A stretch of DNA of 64,000 bases from CAIODY01 sp046051225 (GTDB lineage: Bacteria > Bacteroidota > Bacteroidia > Chitinophagales > CAIODY01): NCBI GenBank assembly GCA_046051225.1, contig JBJOOR010000001.1, forward strand, positions 248,001-312,000, in the 5' to 3' direction. The notes beneath the pieces are model-generated. The model ran no database searches, was not told where the DNA came from, and saw only the letters and a list, made by a program, of their open reading frames with translations. Position numbers and translations under genes: made by a program. Positions 1-6,731 of the stretch are shown piece after piece. How positions within the stretch are numbered: the stretch's first letter is position 1; the number at the start of each line of letters is the position of its first letter.

Positions 1-1008
1 TTGTTGAAAATTTTCAAAAACTTTATCAATTTTATTTTCAGGAATGCCGATGCCTGTATCAGCTACACCAAATTCAATCGTTACTTTTTCATCGTCTTGC
101 TGCAATAATTTTACACTCACAATTATTTTTCCTTTGCTCGTAAATTTTACAGCATTGCTCACCAAGTTTAAAATAATTTGGTGCAATCGCACGGCATCGC
201 CCATCAATATTTCAGGAATATTTTGGTCGTATTCTTTTACAAGTTCTAAATTTTTTTCTTGAATTTTTGTTTCAAACAAATGCAACATAGCAGCTATGGA
301 AGCCGCCATTTTAAAGGGAATTTGCTCGAAAGTCATTTTGCCTGCATCCACTTTTGCTAAATCTAAAATGTCGTTGATTAAAACAATTAAAGCATCGCCA
401 CTGATTTTTATGGCGGTTAAATATTCTTTTTGTTTTGCCGTTAAATCTGTTTTCAAAACCACTTTTGTGAAACCAATAATGGCATTCATTGGTGTTCGAA
501 TTTCATGACTCATATTGCTCAAAAATTGTTGCTTTGCTTTCACTGCATCTTTTGCAATTCGTGTAGCTTCTTCCGCTTTTTGCTTGGCTTCTTCGGCAAT
601 GGAAGTAGCCAATTCAGCAAAGATTCTTGCCTCAATTAATTCTTTCGAAATTCTTTTTTGTTCAGTAATATCACGGGCTACAACCACTACACCCAACACA
701 TTTCCATCTTCATCTTTATACACCGAACCATTGAATAAAACATCGGTCAAATTTTTATCTCTCATCGTTAAAGGAAAATCGGCAACAAAACCTTTTGCAA
801 AAACTTCTTTATAACCTTCTCTTGCTTTTTGTGGTTCGGTAAAATAATCGAAGAAATCAGTGCCAATTAATTGCTCTTTATTTTTGCCAATAATATTTAG
901 CGAAGCATTGTTCATGTCGGTTATTTTTCCTGTAGGCGAAATGGTAAACAATGGGTCTAAACTAGCTTCTATCAAGCTTCTGGCGTATTGTGATTCTTGT
1001 GTTGTCAT
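1..1008 (-). CDS. PAS-domain sensor histidine kinase, C-terminus outside window
   Basis: Open from the ATG at 1008 to the window edge (336 codons, no stop), so the product is truncated at its C-terminal side. Residues about 10-115 form a PAS domain ending in the usual ARDITEQK linker. A short helical stretch follows, then a HisKA phospho-acceptor helix with SHEIRTPMN near residue 165. The HATPase begins with the N box NLVSNAVKFT and the G1 box DTGIGIPENK just before the edge. No signal peptide or membrane segment is visible, so a cytoplasmic kinase is likely. The PAS/HisKA arrangement is common in hybrid kinases carrying a C-terminal receiver, but that part is not visible. It lies 61 bp downstream of the AraC-type regulator on the same strand and may be read through from it. 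The gap holds only phrase-like simple repeats. Confidence 0.9.
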   Translation of the reverse strand, partial: MTTQESQYARSLIEASLDPLFTISPTGKITDMNNASLNIIGKNKEQLIGTDFFDYFTEPQKAREGYKEVFAKGFVADFPLTMRDKNLTDVLFNGSVYKDEDGNVLGVVVVARDITEQKRISKELIEARIFAELATSIAEEAKQKAEEATRIAKDAVKAKQQFLSNMSHEIRTPMNAIIGFTKVVLKTDLTAKQKEYLTAIKISGDALIVLINDILDLAKVDAGKMTFEQIPFKMAASIAAMLHLFETKIQEKNLELVKEYDQNIPEILMGDAVRLHQIILNLVSNAVKFTSKGKIIVSVKLLQQDDEKVTIEFGVADTGIGIPENKIDKVFENFQQ

Positions 1009-1012
1009 AGTT

Positions 1013-1050
1013 TGAGTATTAAGTATTGAGATGTGAGTATTGAGATGCTT
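1013..1050. repeat. Phrase-like simple repeat (GAGTATTAAGTATTGAG type)
   Basis: The words GAGTATT and ATTGAGATG recur, with small variations, in the gap between the kinase start and the AraC stop codon. A related reverse-strand word, ACTCATATCTC, follows at about 1068-1080. Low-complexity stretches like this are not coding. I see no promoter logic in it. Confidence 0.5.
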
Positions 1051-1069
1051 TTATGTCAATACCAACTAC

Positions 1070-1630
1070 TCATATCTCTTCAATCGGATTTCGTTTTTTG
1101 TTTTTCAATTGTTTAAAATGTGAAGGTGAAAGACCAGTTACTTTTTTAAATTGATTCGACAAATGCGCTACACTGCTGTAATTGAGCTTGTATGAAATTT
1201 CGGTGAGATTTAATTCATCGTAAATAATCAGTTCTTTCACTCGTTCTATTTTGTGTGAAATGATGAACTGCTCGATGGTTGTGCCTTGCACTTCGGAAAA
1301 AAGATTGGCTAAATAAGTGTAATCGTGTTGCAGCTTTTCGCTTAAATAATGAGAGAAATTTACTTTGATAACTTCGGTAGAATGATGCACCATTTCAATA
1401 ATTACGGTTTTAATTTTTTCAATCAACACCGCTTTTTTGTTTTCCATCAAATCGAGCCCAACCAGTTGCAGCGACATTTTCAGCTCGATGCGTTGTTCGA
1501 TAGAGATATCTTCCATGATTTCTACTTCGCCCAATTCCACCAATAAAAAATGCAAGCCAAGTTTTTTCAACTCATCTTTCACTGCCATTTTGCAGCGATT
1601 GCTTACCATGTATTTGATGAATAATTTCAT
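1070..1630 (-). CDS. AraC-family transcriptional regulator with ferredoxin-like N-terminal domain
   Basis: DNA-binding regulator of 186 residues. The C-terminal ~100 residues are an AraC/XylS double helix-turn-helix: LTEISYKLNYSSVAHLSNQF is the second recognition region, followed by FKKVTGLSPSHFKQ. The N-terminal ~70 residues (MKLFIKYMVSNRCKMAVKDE and onward, alternating strand and helix) resemble the small ferredoxin-like fold of heavy-metal-associated domains and keep one Cys at the position of the metal loop; this fold assignment is inference. I chose the ATG at 1630 because the family begins MKL-(Y/F)-IKYMVS. The upstream ATG at 1651 sits in a simple repeat. An operator-like promoter at 1738-1804 matches those of neighbouring stress genes, suggesting autoregulation and control of the 1.8-6.7 kb gene set. 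Confidence 0.9.
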   Translation of the reverse strand: MKLFIKYMVSNRCKMAVKDELKKLGLHFLLVELGEVEIMEDISIEQRIELKMSLQLVGLDLMENKKAVLIEKIKTVIIEMVHHSTEVIKVNFSHYLSEKLQHDYTYLANLFSEVQGTTIEQFIISHKIERVKELIIYDELNLTEISYKLNYSSVAHLSNQFKKVTGLSPSHFKQLKNKKRNPIEEI

Positions 1631-1639
1631 TCTTTGAAG

Positions 1640-1669
1640 GTCATTAGACATTGGTCATTGGACATTAGT
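1640..1669. repeat. Phrase-like simple repeat (ACATTGGTCATTGGACATTAG)
   Basis: TCATTAGACATTGGTCATTGGACATTAG consists of repeated CATTAG/CATTGG words in the 5' untranslated region of the AraC gene. It contains the spurious upstream ATG at 1651. No function is visible. Confidence 0.45.
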
Positions 1670-1737
1670 AAATACAAGTGCATAAAATATGCGGTGTATT
1701 TGTTTTCACCAAATTACCGATGATAATTGACCTGCAT

Positions 1738-1804
1738 CAAAGGTGGTCATTATAAAATGGGAAAGCGCATCAACAACGATTTAATAGTTGTATAATTCAC
1801 ACAT
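1738..1804 (-). promoter_or_regulatory. Operator/promoter A of the AraC regulator gene
   Basis: Read on the minus strand, this holds the box ATGTGTGAAT (1804-1795), then a half-site ATTATACAAC (1796-1787), then a weaker second half-site (1775-1766) 21 bp further on. It ends with CTTTG (1742-1738) as the -7 element. The same layout occurs at 2470-2538, 2838-2906 and 6663-6731. Here the spacing to CTTTG is one base shorter (53 instead of 54 bp). The AraC start lies about 108 bp downstream. No gene is present between 1652 and 1848. Confidence 0.7.
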
Positions 1805-1848
1805 CAAAATTTGAAGCTGATGGAAGAAGAAAATAAAACACGAAATTT

Positions 1849-2445
1849 CTATTGATGAATAGCCACCCCAAAAGTAGAAATACCTGTAGATAAATCAAGG
1901 ATTAAGCCTACTTGACGATTGATATGATACTCTGTGCCAACGTGAAAATCTAAAAATAATGGACTGCGATTATTGAAATAATTTACATTACCATTATAAC
2001 CATTATCCCAATGCTGATTAACTATGGCAAAACCCAAAGAAGCTGCTAAATAAAAATCCCATTTACTATTCGCTTTCAACAATTGGTCAAAATAATAAGC
2101 ACCCTTAACACCAATAGGAATAACTATTTCGCGATAACCATAATTACGATATGGGTTGTTGGGGTTGCCCCAATAATAATTATTAGAGTAGGTATAAAAA
2201 TTTATAAACGGAGCTAATGTAAAATTTTTAGCAACATTAAATTCATAATCAGCATGTAGCACAGGCAACGAACGACCATAGATACTTGTATAACCATAAT
2301 AGCCGCCAATGCCTAATGCAAGATTTAATGTGTTGCCATAATGTTCGGCAGCAGGTGTTTGATTATTCACTGAAGATTGTTGCGCAACAGTATTAAAACT
2401 GATGAAAGAGAGCAACGAGAAAGTGATAGCGATAATAAATTTCAT
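1849..2445 (-). CDS. Outer-membrane beta-barrel protein with signal peptide
   Basis: 198 residues starting at the ATG at 2445, which opens a clear signal peptide (MKFIIAITFSLLSFISF, cleavage after VAQ). An upstream in-frame ATG at 2538 falls inside the operator and is rejected. The mature part has alternating Tyr/Asn-rich strands such as TLAPFINFYTYSNNYYWG and ends with strands typical of a small 8-stranded barrel (STGISTFGVAIHQ). The exact family is not recognised and no enzymatic motif is seen. It has its own promoter with operator B (2470-2538), so it probably belongs to the same regulon as csbD and the 6.6 kb operon. Its role is likely envelope maintenance under stress, by context only. 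Confidence 0.82.
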   Translation of the reverse strand: MKFIIAITFSLLSFISFNTVAQQSSVNNQTPAAEHYGNTLNLALGIGGYYGYTSIYGRSLPVLHADYEFNVAKNFTLAPFINFYTYSNNYYWGNPNNPYRNYGYREIVIPIGVKGAYYFDQLLKANSKWDFYLAASLGFAIVNQHWDNGYNGNVNYFNNRSPLFLDFHVGTEYHINRQVGLILDLSTGISTFGVAIHQ

Positions 2446-2469
2446 GATAATGATTTTAGATTTTGAATT

Positions 2470-2538
2470 GCAAAGATGAGTAATGATGCAGGTTGTGGTG
2501 TTATACAACTTTTTAAAGAAATTGCATGATTCACACAT
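2470..2538 (-). promoter_or_regulatory. Operator/promoter B of the 1849-2445 barrel gene
   Basis: On the minus strand: ATGTGTGAAT (2538-2529), half-site ATCATGCAAT (2530-2521), half-site GTTGTATAAC (2509-2500) exactly 21 bp on, and CATCTTTGC as the -7 element with its CTTTG 25 bp beyond the second half-site. The start codon follows 25 bp after the -7 box. The spacings match operators C and D base for base. Confidence 0.78.
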
Positions 2539-2552
2539 TTTAAATTTAGTCG

Positions 2553-2592
2553 CAAAAAAAATCGCTACACATTACTGTATAGCGATTTTTTT
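2553..2592 (-). terminator. Intrinsic terminator of csbD
   Basis: ATCGCTACA (2561-2569) can pair with TGTATAGCGAT (2576-2586), with a 2-base bulge, flanked by A and T runs. On the minus strand this is a hairpin followed by a U-run, 20-50 bp after the csbD stop codon. It separates csbD from promoter B. Confidence 0.75.
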
Positions 2593-2611
2593 TTTGAATC
2601 GCATTATAACA

Positions 2612-2797
2612 TTAAAGCGCTGCAATTATTGCGGTTAATTCATCTTTTGTTTTGCCTAATTTAATTTGCAATTTGCCCATCATTTCGTCTATTTTACCTT
2701 CGCTAAAAAGCAAATCGTTATCGGTTAATTCTGCAAATTTTTGTTTTAATTTTCCTTTTTGTTCGTTCCAATTTTCTGTTACAGTTGTAGTATTCAT
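2612..2797 (-). CDS. csbD: CsbD family stress-response protein
   Basis: 61 residues, the usual length for this family. It shows the CsbD pattern of an early NWNEQKGKLKQKF helix, then DLLFSEGKIDEMMGKLQ, then a LGKTKDEL helix, with the second and third parts echoing each other. CsbD-like proteins are small, hydrophilic and strongly induced by stress in many bacteria (sigma-B dependent in Bacillus); their molecular function is not settled. It has its own operator C promoter and its own terminator, so it is a single-gene transcript controlled in parallel with the operon beginning at 6625. Confidence 0.93.
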   Translation of the reverse strand: MNTTTVTENWNEQKGKLKQKFAELTDNDLLFSEGKIDEMMGKLQIKLGKTKDELTAIIAAL

Positions 2798-2837
2798 AAT
2801 TGCTTTTGTTTTTTTATTGTGAAATAATTTTCACTAT

Positions 2838-2906
2838 GCAAAGGTTGGAAACAATGATGAACAAAGCGTTACATCATTTTAAAGAAGAGTTACATCATTC
2901 ACACAT
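2838..2906 (-). promoter_or_regulatory. Operator/promoter C of csbD
   Basis: On the minus strand: ATGTGTGAAT (2906-2897), then ATGATGTAAC at 2898-2889 and again at 2877-2868, a perfect 10-bp direct repeat with a 21-bp period. CCTTTGC follows as the -7 element with its CTTTG 25 bp beyond the second repeat. Its distal box overlaps the last codons of the AI-2E permease gene (stop at 2899). This is the clearest copy of the four. Confidence 0.8.
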
Positions 2907-3975
2907 TTTTTCTAAAAAATGGCTTACGAACCACTGGTACAATATTGCCGAGCAAATATCCCCAAGGTTTTAAATCATCAATATGGTCAAAAATTACTTT
3001 TAAAATAGCCGTAATTGGAATAGATAAAAACATACCTGATATACCCCATAATTCGCCGCCAATCAATACTACAATAACTGATACTAACGCATTTATTTTT
3101 ACTCGTTTGGCTACAATGTGTGGAATGAGGTAGTGATTATCTATAAATTGTATGGCTATATAAATGGCTAAAACCATCAATGGATATGTATAAGAATCTT
3201 TGGTTACATAAGCAATCAGCATGGGCAATGCAATGGCAATTATTCCGCCGATGTAAGGCACAATATTTAATATCGCTCCAAGTATTCCTAAAATGATGGC
3301 GTAAGGAATTCCTAACATTAAAAGCCCTACCGAATTTAAAACAGCCATGATGAGCATTTCGAAAAACAACCCCACCAAATAACTTTGAATAATGTTTTTT
3401 GTGTTTAATAAAATATCGGCAACGGTGCTGTGGTATTCGCTTTTAAATAATCGGCGAATAAATTCCAATAACAATGTTTTGTAAAACAGAATCAAAAAAA
3501 CATACACAGGAAACAATAAAGTCATCAGCAATAAACTACCCATTGCAGTTATTTTTTCGCCGATGGCAATGTTATCAATAGCATCTGTTTGATTTGTTTT
3601 TAACCAACTATTTATTTTTGTTGGATTGATGTTGAACTTGTTGGAAGCCCATTGCACCAAGTCGTTGCTGGTTTGTGTCATTTTTATTTTCAACGCAGGA
3701 TAGGTTTCGGTAAACATGCTCATCTGCGCAGCTATGATGTAAAAAATGAAAAACAAAATCGAAAGCGCAACAATTACTGCCACAAAAATTGCAACCATTT
3801 TATTTACTTTTTTGTTGGTTAAAAAATTTACAAATGGGTTTAATAAAATAGCCACAATGGTGGCAAATAAAATGGGAATGATAATTTGCTGACCAACGTA
3901 CAACACTGCTACAAAGCCACACAAGGCGATGAACAGCAAAGCCATTCGGGCATAAAACGGAATTTTAGTAGGCAT
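2899..3975 (-). CDS. AI-2E family transporter (PerM-type permease)
   Basis: 358-residue integral membrane protein of the AI-2E/PerM family. It has an N-terminal double hairpin of membrane segments (FYARMALLFIALCGFVAVLY; IIIPILFATIVAILLNPFV), a long amphipathic middle region, and a C-terminal block of four to five segments with GILGAILNIVPYIGG and DNHYLIPHIV, both hallmarks of the family. Members export autoinducer-2 in E. coli (TqsA) or act as Na+/H+ antiporters elsewhere, so the substrate is unknown. It is the last gene of the operon starting at 6625, 6 bp after the preceding gene, which suggests an envelope-stress rather than a signalling role. Confidence 0.9.
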   Translation of the reverse strand: MPTKIPFYARMALLFIALCGFVAVLYVGQQIIIPILFATIVAILLNPFVNFLTNKKVNKMVAIFVAVIVALSILFFIFYIIAAQMSMFTETYPALKIKMTQTSNDLVQWASNKFNINPTKINSWLKTNQTDAIDNIAIGEKITAMGSLLLMTLLFPVYVFLILFYKTLLLEFIRRLFKSEYHSTVADILLNTKNIIQSYLVGLFFEMLIMAVLNSVGLLMLGIPYAIILGILGAILNIVPYIGGIIAIALPMLIAYVTKDSYTYPLMVLAIYIAIQFIDNHYLIPHIVAKRVKINALVSVIVVLIGGELWGISGMFLSIPITAILKVIFDHIDDLKPWGYLLGNIVPVVRKPFFRKNV

Positions 3976-3981
3976 AGTTTT

Positions 3982-4380
3982 TTAAAGATTTTCTTCTTCG
4001 TTAATTTTTGTGTTGTTCATTTTGTTGAATACATTTTCAGCAAATGACTTTATGGTTTCCGAATTTTTTGAAACCACATTTGCAATTCCAAATTGCAACA
4101 ATGCACCTAGTGCTTTTTTAATTGGACTCTTAGAGTCGCCTACCAACAATGCTTTTGATAAATATCCAGCAGCCAATCCCATCGAAGCATTTATCAAATC
4201 TGTTTTTAAATTGGGTAATGCCACAGCTTTTTGCAATGAATTTTTGAGCACATTTAGCGGTTGCAAATTTTCATAACTTGCTAATGCTTCGCTTTTCAAT
4301 TCATACCATTCTTTAGTTTGTTGATATTCTAATTGTTGAATAGCAGCCTTCAAATCAGCTACAGTAGTAATGTTTGGCAT
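3982..4380 (-). CDS. Conserved hypothetical protein of the stress operon
   Basis: 132 residues. The N-terminal half is amphipathic helix (AAIQQLEYQQTKEWYELKSE). The centre is hydrophobic and glycine-bearing (NASMGLAAGYLSKALLVG, LGALLQFGIANVVS), then comes a polar tail. It looks membrane-associated rather than a multi-span protein. No family is recognised with confidence. It is 6 bp downstream of the holin-like gene and 6 bp upstream of the permease gene, so it is translated as part of the same operon. YtxH, holin-like and permease neighbours point to an envelope role. Confidence 0.8.
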   Translation of the reverse strand: MPNITTVADLKAAIQQLEYQQTKEWYELKSEALASYENLQPLNVLKNSLQKAVALPNLKTDLINASMGLAAGYLSKALLVGDSKSPIKKALGALLQFGIANVVSKNSETIKSFAENVFNKMNNTKINEEENL

Positions 4381-4385
4381 CGTAT

Positions 4386-4724
4386 TTAGTTTAGTGCTTT
4401 AGAAATTATAAAATTATTCGCTTTCGATTTTATAATTGTATGAAAGAAAAATAGACACAAAGCAATAAGTGCATTGCCAGCAGCAACAATAAAAAATCCA
4501 ACATAATTTTTGCCCAATACATCGCCCAACAAAAGTGCAATAGCAATATTAAACAGGATTATGAAAAGTAAAAAAACAGCAGCAAATAATATTCGTGAAA
4601 TGGCTGTAGAAGCCATGTTTGCCAATTTATCTACCGCTTGTAATTTCAACAGCTCACAACTTGTTTTACCATACGCTTCTACTTTTGTTAAAAGCGGTTG
4701 TATTATTTTTTCTGTTGCTTGCAT
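4386..4724 (-). CDS. Phage-holin-like (holin superfamily III / YqjE-type) membrane protein
   Basis: 112 residues with an amphipathic N-terminal helix (LLTKVEAYGKTSCELLKLQA), then two strong membrane segments (ISRILFAAVFLLFIILFNIA and FFIVAAGNALIALCLFFFH) and a short basic tail. This is the layout of the YqjE/putative actinobacterial holin-X group. In cellular genomes these are not lysis proteins; they accompany YtxH and CsbD type stress proteins. It lies 6 bp after the YtxH gene in the operon. Confidence 0.82.
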   Translation of the reverse strand: MQATEKIIQPLLTKVEAYGKTSCELLKLQAVDKLANMASTAISRILFAAVFLLFIILFNIAIALLLGDVLGKNYVGFFIVAAGNALIALCLFFFHTIIKSKANNFIISKALN

Positions 4725-4730
4725 CGCTAA

Positions 4731-5006
4731 TTAATTTACTTTTAATTGTTCGGCTTTAGCCATTACATCCGCAGCTAATTCATTTGCTTTGCTAGTTGCA
4801 GCTTCCATTTCTGATTTCATTTCTTCTAAAAACGTGTTGAATTTTTCTTTCATCGCATCATGCAATCCATCGTGTTGGGCGATTATTTTTTTTCTGGTAT
4901 CGCTACCTTTAGCTGGTGCAAATAAAATTCCTAATATGCCGCCCACAGCCACTCCTAAAACTAATGCGCCAAGCAATTGCCCAGCATTATTTGTTGAATT
5001 TTCCAT
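4731..5006 (-). CDS. YtxH domain-containing protein
   Basis: 91 residues. One glycine-rich membrane segment (GALVLGVAVGGILGILFAPA) is followed directly by the KGSDTRKKI signature of the YtxH family. A long Lys/Glu coiled helix then ends in AEQLKVN. Such proteins are small membrane-anchored stress proteins of unknown mechanism. It sits in the middle of the operon, 29 bp after the 51-residue membrane peptide gene. Confidence 0.92.
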   Translation of the reverse strand: MENSTNNAGQLLGALVLGVAVGGILGILFAPAKGSDTRKKIIAQHDGLHDAMKEKFNTFLEEMKSEMEAATSKANELAADVMAKAEQLKVN

Positions 5007-5035
5007 TGTATCTGGTTTTGTTTTTGTTGAATAAT

Positions 5036-5191
5036 TTAAATTGGTTTTTTACCTTGAATAATTCGAAGTATAATAGAGATAAGTGCTATGACTAAAAGCA
5101 CATGAATAATGCCGCTGGCGTTGTAACCGATAAAGCCAATTGCCCAAATTATTACTAACACTACGGCTAAGGCATACAATAAATTGCTCAT
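5036..5191 (-). CDS. lmo0937-like (DUF5670) 51-residue membrane peptide
   Basis: A short gene reading MSNLLYALAVVLVIIWAIGF, then IGYNASGIIHVLLVIALISI, then ILRIIQGKKPI: two membrane segments joined by a GYNASG turn and a basic end. This matches the lmo0937/DUF5670 family, which has two close hydrophobic helices and is found with CsbD/YtxH proteins. Its ATG (5191-5189) overlaps the TGA of the preceding gene as ATGA, so translational coupling is likely. Confidence 0.85.
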   Translation of the reverse strand: MSNLLYALAVVLVIIWAIGFIGYNASGIIHVLLVIALISIILRIIQGKKPI

Positions 5192-5433
5192 GATTTTTTG
5201 TTTTTTGATGATGATTTATTTTCGATTTTTGTTTTGTCCGATTTCACGTCAATGCCCGTTGTATCAGGGTTTTTTTCGTGTGTTGGCTTATCAAATTTTT
5301 TATTTTTTGAATTATCCAATTGCGAAAAATCAGCATTGGTATCAGTGCCACTTTTATCAGCATCATTATCCAAACTTGTTTTATCAGCACTTGTTTTTTT
5401 CATCGGAACATGTTTTCTGTTTGAGTTTTTCAT
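5188..5433 (-). CDS. Highly charged hydrophilic peptide of the stress operon
   Basis: 81 residues, almost entirely Lys, Asp, Ser, Thr and Asn, with repeated DKTS/DADKSG/DVKSDKT words and a SSSKNKKS tail. It has no hydrophobic segment and no known domain, and is probably intrinsically disordered. Its start is 16 bp after the stop of the upstream barrel gene and its TGA overlaps the next start codon, so position and coupling support a real gene despite the low complexity. Desiccation or osmotic-stress hydrophilins look like this, but that is only an analogy. Confidence 0.7.
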   Translation of the reverse strand: MKNSNRKHVPMKKTSADKTSLDNDADKSGTDTNADFSQLDNSKNKKFDKPTHEKNPDTTGIDVKSDKTKIENKSSSKNKKS

Positions 5434-5449
5434 GATAAATTTGATTGAA

Positions 5450-6130
5450 TTAATCGTTGTAAAATCTATATCCTACTGTAGCCTGAAACAAAACATTTTT
5501 GTATCGTGGTGTGGTAGAAGTACCATTGCCATTATTGTTTTGAATATCCCAACCTACACGAGTGCTTACCAATAAATGCTTCATTGTAAAATCTATTCCG
5601 CCTGTAAAACACAAAATATTTTTGCGTAAATTTTCATTTCCAAATTCTTGTTCTTGCGCAATTGATGTTGTTGCATTGGCAAATACATCTGTTTGTTTTA
5701 ACAAATAAGAATATTGTGGCCCAGCATTTATGGTAATAAAATCAGTTGGTTTAAAAGAAAATAACACAGGAATATCAATGTAATTTGAAGTTCGAGTTAT
5801 GCTGTATGGGCTGCTCAAAATGTTGCCTGTGGCTTTAAATCCTTTTTGAGAAAATAAAATTTCGGGTTGTATGCCAATTTGCTTTCCTAATGGAATCGCA
5901 ACAAAAGCACCTAATGCTAATCCGAATTTTGGTTTTGCATTAAATGCATCGCCTTGTGCATCATACACATTTGAATAGTTGGTTCCTATTTTAAAACCAA
6001 ACAACATTCTGTCTCTAAAATCTGTTCTGTTTTCTTGCACAACAGTTGGTGCTGGTGCTGTATTACTTTGCGCTTGAATAAAATTGGTTGCAAAAATGGC
6101 AACGATGATTGTTAAAATTATTTTTTTCAT
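5450..6130 (-). CDS. Porin family outer-membrane beta-barrel protein (OMP_b-brl_2 type)
   Basis: 226 residues. A signal peptide MKKIILTIIVAIFATNFIQA is followed by a short linker, then a barrel with the features common in Bacteroidota 'porin family' proteins: FGFKIGTNYSNVYD at the start, QIGIQPEILFSQKGFK, YIDIPVLFSFKP, and a final strand GYRFYN. About eight strands are expected. It is the second gene of the operon that begins with the coiled-coil lipoprotein at 6625. A role in envelope integrity is inferred from context. Confidence 0.9.
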   Translation of the reverse strand: MKKIILTIIVAIFATNFIQAQSNTAPAPTVVQENRTDFRDRMLFGFKIGTNYSNVYDAQGDAFNAKPKFGLALGAFVAIPLGKQIGIQPEILFSQKGFKATGNILSSPYSITRTSNYIDIPVLFSFKPTDFITINAGPQYSYLLKQTDVFANATTSIAQEQEFGNENLRKNILCFTGGIDFTMKHLLVSTRVGWDIQNNNGNGTSTTPRYKNVLFQATVGYRFYND

Positions 6131-6184
6131 TTTGTATATGTTTTATTATTTTTTGTTTTGAAATCAGAAAAATGTTTGTTCGTG

Positions 6185-6625
6185 TTATTTAGTACCAATA
6201 AGGCTTTTGAAGTCATCATTTAATTTATCCATGTCGTGGTTAAAATCAGATTTAAATTCTTTCCATTGGTCTTTTCCTTCCGCTTTGTAATCATCCAACT
6301 TCTTTTTCATGTCGGTATTTTTTTGTTGCAAAGCATTTATTTTTCTTTTGTAATCTGCTTTTGCATTTGCTTTTTCATTAGCAATTCGTGCATTAAAATC
6401 GTTGATACTTTTGTTGTTAGCATCAATTTTTTCGGCTGTTTCTTTTTTGTAATTTTCAATATCTGCTAAATAATCTTGATTTGCTTTTTCTAAATCTTTA
6501 TTAGCTTCTATTACGTTGTCTTGTGCATCTTCTACTTTTTGTGAAGATGAATTGCAGCCTATTGACATAAGCGCTGCGCTTGTTATTCCAAAGCAAAATA
6601 TTATTGCTAAAATTGTTTTTTTCAT
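6185..6625 (-). CDS. Coiled-coil lipoprotein, first gene of the stress operon
   Basis: 146 residues. A lipoprotein signal ends in SIGC, so Cys24 would be acylated, followed by SSSQKVEDAQDNVIEANKD. The rest is one long charged helix of heptad-like repeats (KETAEKIDANNKSINDFNAR and LQQKNTDMKKKLDDYKAEGK) with no other domain. A periplasmic spacer or tether is plausible, comparable in general form to other small coiled-coil lipoproteins. It is the promoter-proximal gene of the eight-gene run down to 2899 and follows operator D (6663-6731). The leader is about 30 nt. Confidence 0.85.
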   Translation of the reverse strand: MKKTILAIIFCFGITSAALMSIGCNSSSQKVEDAQDNVIEANKDLEKANQDYLADIENYKKETAEKIDANNKSINDFNARIANEKANAKADYKRKINALQQKNTDMKKKLDDYKAEGKDQWKEFKSDFNHDMDKLNDDFKSLIGTK

Positions 6626-6662
6626 GTTGTTTAGATTTTGATTGTAATAGAATTATTACTCA

Positions 6663-6731
6663 GCAAAGATGGGATTAGTGCATGGTTGAAGCATTACACA
6701 ACTTTAGGGAAAAGTTGCATCATTCACACAT
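6663..6731 (-). promoter_or_regulatory. Operator/promoter D of the lipoprotein-led operon
   Basis: On the minus strand: ATGTGTGAAT (6731-6722), half-site ATGATGCAAC (6723-6714), half-site GTTGTGTAAT (6702-6693) exactly 21 bp on, then CATCTTTGC as the -7 box. Distances from the distal box (54 bp) and from the second half-site (25 bp) to CTTTG equal those in B and C. It drives the genes from 6625 down to 2899. Confidence 0.8.

Noticed and set aside
1250..1275. Operator-like TTGTGTGAAATGATGAAC on the plus strand inside the AraC gene
   Set aside because: It encodes conserved residues (FIISHKIE), lacks the second half-site at 21 bp and has no -7 box, so I take it as chance similarity.
4386..4724. 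Holin-like protein as a sign of prophage
   Set aside because: No lysin, capsid, integrase or att site is nearby; the gene sits in a cellular stress operon with YtxH and CsbD proteins.
5198..5575. 125-codon plus-strand frame across the charged peptide and barrel genes
   Set aside because: It runs antisense to two minus-strand genes with better support (signal peptide, start/stop overlap).
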